From: Methanomassiliicoccales archaeon
GTDB lineage: Archaea; Thermoplasmatota; Thermoplasmata; Methanomassiliicoccales; UBA472
Length of the DNA: 8,981 nt
Direction of reading: 5' to 3'
Assembly: GCA_028679935.1 (NCBI GenBank)
Contig: JAJRAL010000007.1
Location: 1-8,981, forward strand
Positions 6,383 to 8,981 of this stretch are shown in pieces. The translations under genes and the position numbers were made by a program. The notes beneath the pieces are model-generated. The model did no database searches and was not told where the DNA came from. It worked only from the letters and a program-made list of their open reading frames with translations. The stretch's first letter is position 1. Every line of letters begins with the position of its first letter.

Positions 6383-6389
6383 GGAGGAG
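6383..6389 (+). promoter_or_regulatory. Ribosome binding site GGAGGAG that fixes the hyuA start at 6398
   Basis: GGAGGAG ends 8 bases before ATG at 6398. It lies inside the longer reading that would begin with ATG at 6374, which has no ribosome site of its own. The family motif GIDTGG begins six residues after the 6398 start, as usual for this family, so the downstream ATG is preferred. Confidence 0.7.
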
Positions 6390-6397
6390 AAGTCGGC

Positions 6398-8407
6398 ATG
6401 AATCTGGGATTGGGAATAGACACCGGCGGAACCTACACGGACTCAGTCATAATCGACCTTTCGAACGGAGAGATACTCACCTCCGCCAAGGCCCTGACGA
6501 CCCGCAACGACCTTTCCATCGGCATTAGGAACTCGATCGGAAAGCTCGACAGCAAGCTCTACTCACAGGTGCAGCTCGTCTCGGTCTCCTCGACCCTAGC
6601 CACGAACTCGGTCGTCGAGGGAAAGGGATGCCGCGTCGGCCTGATCGTTGTCGGCCACGAGTTCGACAAGTCGATACCCGTGGACGATCAGATCGAGATA
6701 ACTGGCGGCCACACCCTGCTGGGGGACGAGAAGGATACCCTCGACGAGAACGCCGCCCGGGCGTTCGTCGAGAGGACGAAGGACAAGGTCGACGGCTACG
6801 CGATCTCGAGCTACCTGAGCGTCAGGAACCCGGAGCATGAGATAGCGCTCAAGGAGATGATGCAGTCAATCACCGACCATCCGGTGGTCAGCGGGCATGA
6901 ACTCTCCTCGCGCCTGGGCTTCAACGAGCGCACGCTGACAGCGGTGCTCAACGCCAAGCTCATCCCGATCGTGTCGGACCTGGTGCTGTCCGTGAAGAAG
7001 GTACTGGCGAACTTCAAGATTGAGGCGCCTTTGATGATCGTGAAGGGCGACGGTTCGCTGATGGGCGAGAACGTGGCCAAGTCCAGGCCGGTCGAGACTA
7101 TCCTCTCCGGCCCAGCGGCCAGCCTCACCGGTGCCAAGTTCCTCACCAGGGAGGAGAACGCCGTCGTAATCGACGTCGGCGGGACGACCACCGACATCGG
7201 AATCCTGCGCAACGGCAGACCAAGGCTCGACCCCGAGGGTGCGATGATCGGCGGCTGGCGCACCAGGGTGCGGGCCGCGGACATATCGACGTCCGGGATC
7301 GGCGGCGACAGCAGGATCGTCGTTCACATGAACAGAATAATGCTCTCCCCCCTTCGAGTCGTGCCGCTCTGCATCGCTCAATCCATCTGGCCCAGTATCA
7401 AGGGAAAGCTATTGAAGGCGAGGGAGACGAAGCAGCGCGCCCAGGCCTCGCACACCGAGCTCGGCGCGGTCAACATGAACACCGAGTTCTTCATCTTCTC
7501 CCGGGAGGTCAAGGGCTTCGACCTCAGCCCGGACGAGAGCAAGCTGTGCGAGCTGATCAAGATTGAGCCCTGCTCGATCTACGAGATCAGCGAGATCACC
7601 GGCGTCCATCCGCTCTCCTACAATGTGAGGAGGCTCGAGGAGCTGGGCGTGGTGCAACGCATCGGACTGACGCCGACGGACGTCCTGCACACCATCGGGA
7701 GCTACGTCGAGTACGACCCAGAGCCGTCGAGGCTCGGCGTCGAGATCCAGGCCGCGAACCTGAACATGACGCCGAATGAGTTCTGCGAGACGGCGAAGCG
7801 CATGGTCATCGAGAAGATCGCGACCGAACTGCTGAAGAAGCTGGTCTACGAGGAGACGGGGAAGACCATCTACTGCGACGTGACCACCGACTTCTTCGAC
7901 AAGTTCGTCAAGCTGGGGGCCGGCATCGACTACTCCTGCCGCCTCACCCTCAACAAGAAGATCATCGGCATCGGGGCGCCGGTCGAGGCGTACTTGCCGC
8001 AGGTGGCGGAGAAGTTCCAGACGGACCTCCTGCTGCCGAGGTACATGGAGGTCGGCAACGCCGTAGGCGCGATCACCGGCAGCATCATCGAGACGATCGA
8101 GATACTGGTCAAGCCGAAGCCAGGCCTCGGTGTGATGGACGACCCGGCATGCCTCTACTTCTCGCCGACCGAGAAGCGCGAGTTCGAATCGATCACCATG
8201 GCCGTCGAGTACGCGAGCCAAGAGGGTGGCGAGGAGGTCCGGAGGAGGGCCCAGGACGCCGGTGCGGAGAACGTCGAGGTCGTGGTCGAGAGGGATGATA
8301 TGAGGGCGAGCATGGGGTCTGAGTGGGGCGGGGATGTGCTGCTCGAGACCAGGCTGCTCATCACCGCCGTCGGGAAGCCGCGGCAGTTCCACGAGGTGGG
8401 ACGCTAG
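6398..8407 (+). CDS. HyuA-type hydantoinase/oxoprolinase family protein with internal winged-helix-like segment
   Basis: This 669-residue protein has the hydantoinase A/oxoprolinase plan. The N-terminal phosphate loop is GIDTGGTYTDSVI (6-18), followed by STLATNSVVEGKG (65-77). SGPAASLTGA (237-246), VIDVGGTTTDIG (257-268) and GIGGDSRI (301-308) form the second ASKHA nucleotide-binding part, and YMEVGNAVGAITG (549-561) lies near the C-terminal domain. Family members use ATP to open 5-oxoproline or hydantoin rings or to carboxylate ketones, usually with a HyuB-like subunit; none is in the window. Residues about 378-423 read like a winged helix: SIYEISEITGVH, then SYNVRRLEELGVVQRIG, directly before the conserved GLTPTDVLH. 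A C-terminal 80-residue module ends LLITAVGKP. Substrate is unknown. GGAGGAG before ATG 6398 fixes the start. The TAG stop overlaps the next gene's GTG by one base. Confidence 0.85.
   Translation: MNLGLGIDTGGTYTDSVIIDLSNGEILTSAKALTTRNDLSIGIRNSIGKLDSKLYSQVQLVSVSSTLATNSVVEGKGCRVGLIVVGHEFDKSIPVDDQIEITGGHTLLGDEKDTLDENAARAFVERTKDKVDGYAISSYLSVRNPEHEIALKEMMQSITDHPVVSGHELSSRLGFNERTLTAVLNAKLIPIVSDLVLSVKKVLANFKIEAPLMIVKGDGSLMGENVAKSRPVETILSGPAASLTGAKFLTREENAVVIDVGGTTTDIGILRNGRPRLDPEGAMIGGWRTRVRAADISTSGIGGDSRIVVHMNRIMLSPLRVVPLCIAQSIWPSIKGKLLKARETKQRAQASHTELGAVNMNTEFFIFSREVKGFDLSPDESKLCELIKIEPCSIYEISEITGVHPLSYNVRRLEELGVVQRIGLTPTDVLHTIGSYVEYDPEPSRLGVEIQAANLNMTPNEFCETAKRMVIEKIATELLKKLVYEETGKTIYCDVTTDFFDKFVKLGAGIDYSCRLTLNKKIIGIGAPVEAYLPQVAEKFQTDLLLPRYMEVGNAVGAITGSIIETIEILVKPKPGLGVMDDPACLYFSPTEKREFESITMAVEYASQEGGEEVRRRAQDAGAENVEVVVERDDMRASMGSEWGGDVLLETRLLITAVGKPRQFHEVGR
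8393..8398 (+). promoter_or_regulatory. Ribosome binding site GAGGTG that fixes the first small cysteine protein start at 8407
   Basis: GAGGTG lies inside the last codons of hyuA and ends 8 bases before GTG at 8407, the correct archaeal spacing. It argues against the longer in-frame reading from GTG/ATG codons near 8323, which would overlap hyuA by 85 bases. Confidence 0.65.
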
Positions 8408-8748
8408 TGCTCAACGTCGTGATCTGCGGAGGTTTCAGCCCCGGGGCCAGGGTGCTCAGGATAGCGATGCACGGCGTCGTCTCGTGCGGCGACGTGAACG
8501 TCGTCACCCTCGGACCGTCGCTCGCCGGCCTGGAGAAACCGGCGGAGGACATCAGGGCCCTCGATCCGCAGCTCACGGTCGTGGTCGATGCGTGCGAAGG
8601 CGGATGCGGCAACCAGGGTCTGGCCAAGCTCGGCATCAAGCCCAGGTCCGTCCTCGTCCTGCCGAAGTACCCGATGGTCTCGGAGAAGAACGTCAAGGAC
8701 GCCGAGGCGAGGGTCACCAAGTTCATCGAGGAGGCGAGGGCGCGATGA
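8407..8748 (+). CDS. Small DGC-like cysteine protein 1 (putative metal-binding)
   Basis: From GTG at 8407 this is a 113-residue soluble protein. It begins with a short strand and cysteine, VVICGGFSPGARVL (4-17), has a second cysteine in VVSCGDVNVV (24-33), and a hydrophobic strand leading into VVVDACEGGCGN (58-69), with C63 and C67 spaced C-x3-C. This resembles the DGC domain of putative zinc-binding proteins, whose motif is DGCPxxC; here the glycine is alanine (DAC). A helical C-terminal tail ends EEARAR. Four cysteines in total (C7, C27, C63, C67) could bind one zinc or an iron-sulfur cluster (inference). Its start overlaps the hyuA stop (TAGTG), and its own stop overlaps the next start (ATGA), so all three products are likely made together and may form a complex. 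No enzymatic function is assigned. Confidence 0.72.
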   Translation: MLNVVICGGFSPGARVLRIAMHGVVSCGDVNVVTLGPSLAGLEKPAEDIRALDPQLTVVVDACEGGCGNQGLAKLGIKPRSVLVLPKYPMVSEKNVKDAEARVTKFIEEARAR

Positions 8749-8981
8749 GGAAGGGCGTCGTCGTCTGCGGGGCGAACGGCGAGCGGGGATTCGTCCTAGA
8801 GAAGCTCGTCGAGGAGTTCTCCAAGAAGAACCAGAGCAAGATCGTCCAGTTCTCCGCCTGCTCGATAGCCGTCTCGCCGCTGATGCTGACCATGAGCGGC
8901 GTCGATGGAACCAAGCTCGTCACGATCAACGGATGCAGGAACCGCTGCGCCGACCGCATCCGGGAGAACAATGGCTTGAAG
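8745..8981 (+). CDS. Small DGC-like cysteine protein 2 (N-terminal 79 residues; cut by the right edge)
   Basis: The frame opens with ATG at 8745, overlapping the previous stop by four bases (ATGA), with GAGGAGG at 8728-8734 as ribosome site, and stays open to the window end. It begins RKGVVVCGANGERG (2-15), has a cysteine in FSACSIAV (36-43), a hydrophobic strand, and then TINGCRNRCADRI (60-72). Its cysteines C8, C39, C64 and C68 sit at almost the same places as C7, C27, C63 and C67 of the preceding protein, with the same C-x3-C spacing. The two look like diverged tandem paralogues of the DGC-like type, here with NGC in place of DGC. The role is unknown. A metal or redox partner of the HyuA protein is the simplest inference. 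The C-terminus is outside the window. Confidence 0.72.
   Translation, partial: MRKGVVVCGANGERGFVLEKLVEEFSKKNQSKIVQFSACSIAVSPLMLTMSGVDGTKLVTINGCRNRCADRIRENNGLK

Noticed and set aside
6374..6397. Earlier ATG for hyuA
   Set aside because: It has no ribosome site. The GGAGGAG at 6383-6389 lies inside this extension and points to ATG at 6398.
6295..6528. Possible amber (TAG) readthrough of the HAD gene as pyrrolysine, considered because the host could be Methanomassiliicoccales
   Set aside because: Readthrough would add about 78 codons running into hyuA in another frame, with no recognisable domain. After the hyuA TAG a TGA follows within five codons. Both TAGs look like ordinary stops.
7409..8392. 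A 327-codon minus-strand open frame opposite hyuA
   Set aside because: It is a shadow of the HyuA coding frame. It is compositionally biased (Asp/Leu/Arg/Val rich) and without motif or ribosome site.
8323..8406. Longer N-terminus for the first small cysteine protein
   Set aside because: It would overlap hyuA by 85 bases and add an Arg-rich stretch. The GAGGTG site and GTG at 8407 give the natural start.
1..8981. CRISPR arrays, tRNA or rRNA genes, insertion sequences, phage genes
   Set aside because: No regularly spaced repeats, tRNA-like cloverleaf, transposase or terminal inverted repeats were noticed. Genes are closely packed with uniform composition.

Overview
This 8,981-base window looks archaeal. 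The base composition is high in GC, arginine is often encoded by AGG, and several genes have TATA-like boxes about 21-31 bases ahead of the start codon (leaderless style) or GGAGG/GAGGTG ribosome sites inside gene clusters. The gene set (archease, an archaeal-type mevalonate-pathway decarboxylase, L-aspartate dehydrogenase, an archaeal HAD protein with a DLEGP motif) fits Euryarchaeota in the broad sense. My best guess is a high-GC member of the Thermoplasmatota, possibly Methanomassiliicoccales-like. That placement is inference. No methanogenesis gene is visible.

Layout. (1) Minus strand, bases 1-2757, read right to left: L-aspartate dehydrogenase (nadX), then after 51 bases an M24 Xaa-Pro peptidase, then a TldD-type metallopeptidase that overlaps the peptidase stop by one base (TGATG) and runs off the left edge. 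(2) Bases 2758-2841 are a compact divergent promoter region. (3) Plus strand, 2842-4213: archease, then a mevalonate (di/bis)phosphate decarboxylase homologue. (4) Plus strand, 4291-6294: a formyltransferase-fold protein with altered active-site residues and a HAD-superfamily hydrolase, separated by 9 bases. A 77-base gap containing an inverted repeat precedes them. (5) Plus strand, 6398 to the right edge: a HyuA-type hydantoinase/oxoprolinase ATPase-fold protein carrying an internal winged-helix-like segment, followed by two tandem small cysteine proteins of DGC-like type. These three genes overlap each other by 1 and 4 bases, and the last one is cut by the window edge.

How the genes may work together. 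The two peptidases are translationally coupled and plausibly act in sequence in peptide turnover. Aspartate dehydrogenase makes iminoaspartate for NAD synthesis. Archease is the RtcB RNA-ligase cofactor, and the neighbouring decarboxylase makes isopentenyl units. Their adjacency may be only genomic convenience. The least explained part is the right-hand cassette: an ASKHA-fold HyuA protein with a built-in HTH and no HyuB subunit beside it, tightly coupled to two small proteins that share a C-x3-C motif. It resembles an ATP-driven, metal- or redox-linked complex of unknown role and is the best candidate for an undescribed system here.

Every base outside genes lies in a short gap (51, 84, 77 and 103 bases for the larger ones). 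No tRNA, rRNA, CRISPR array, insertion sequence or phage gene was seen.
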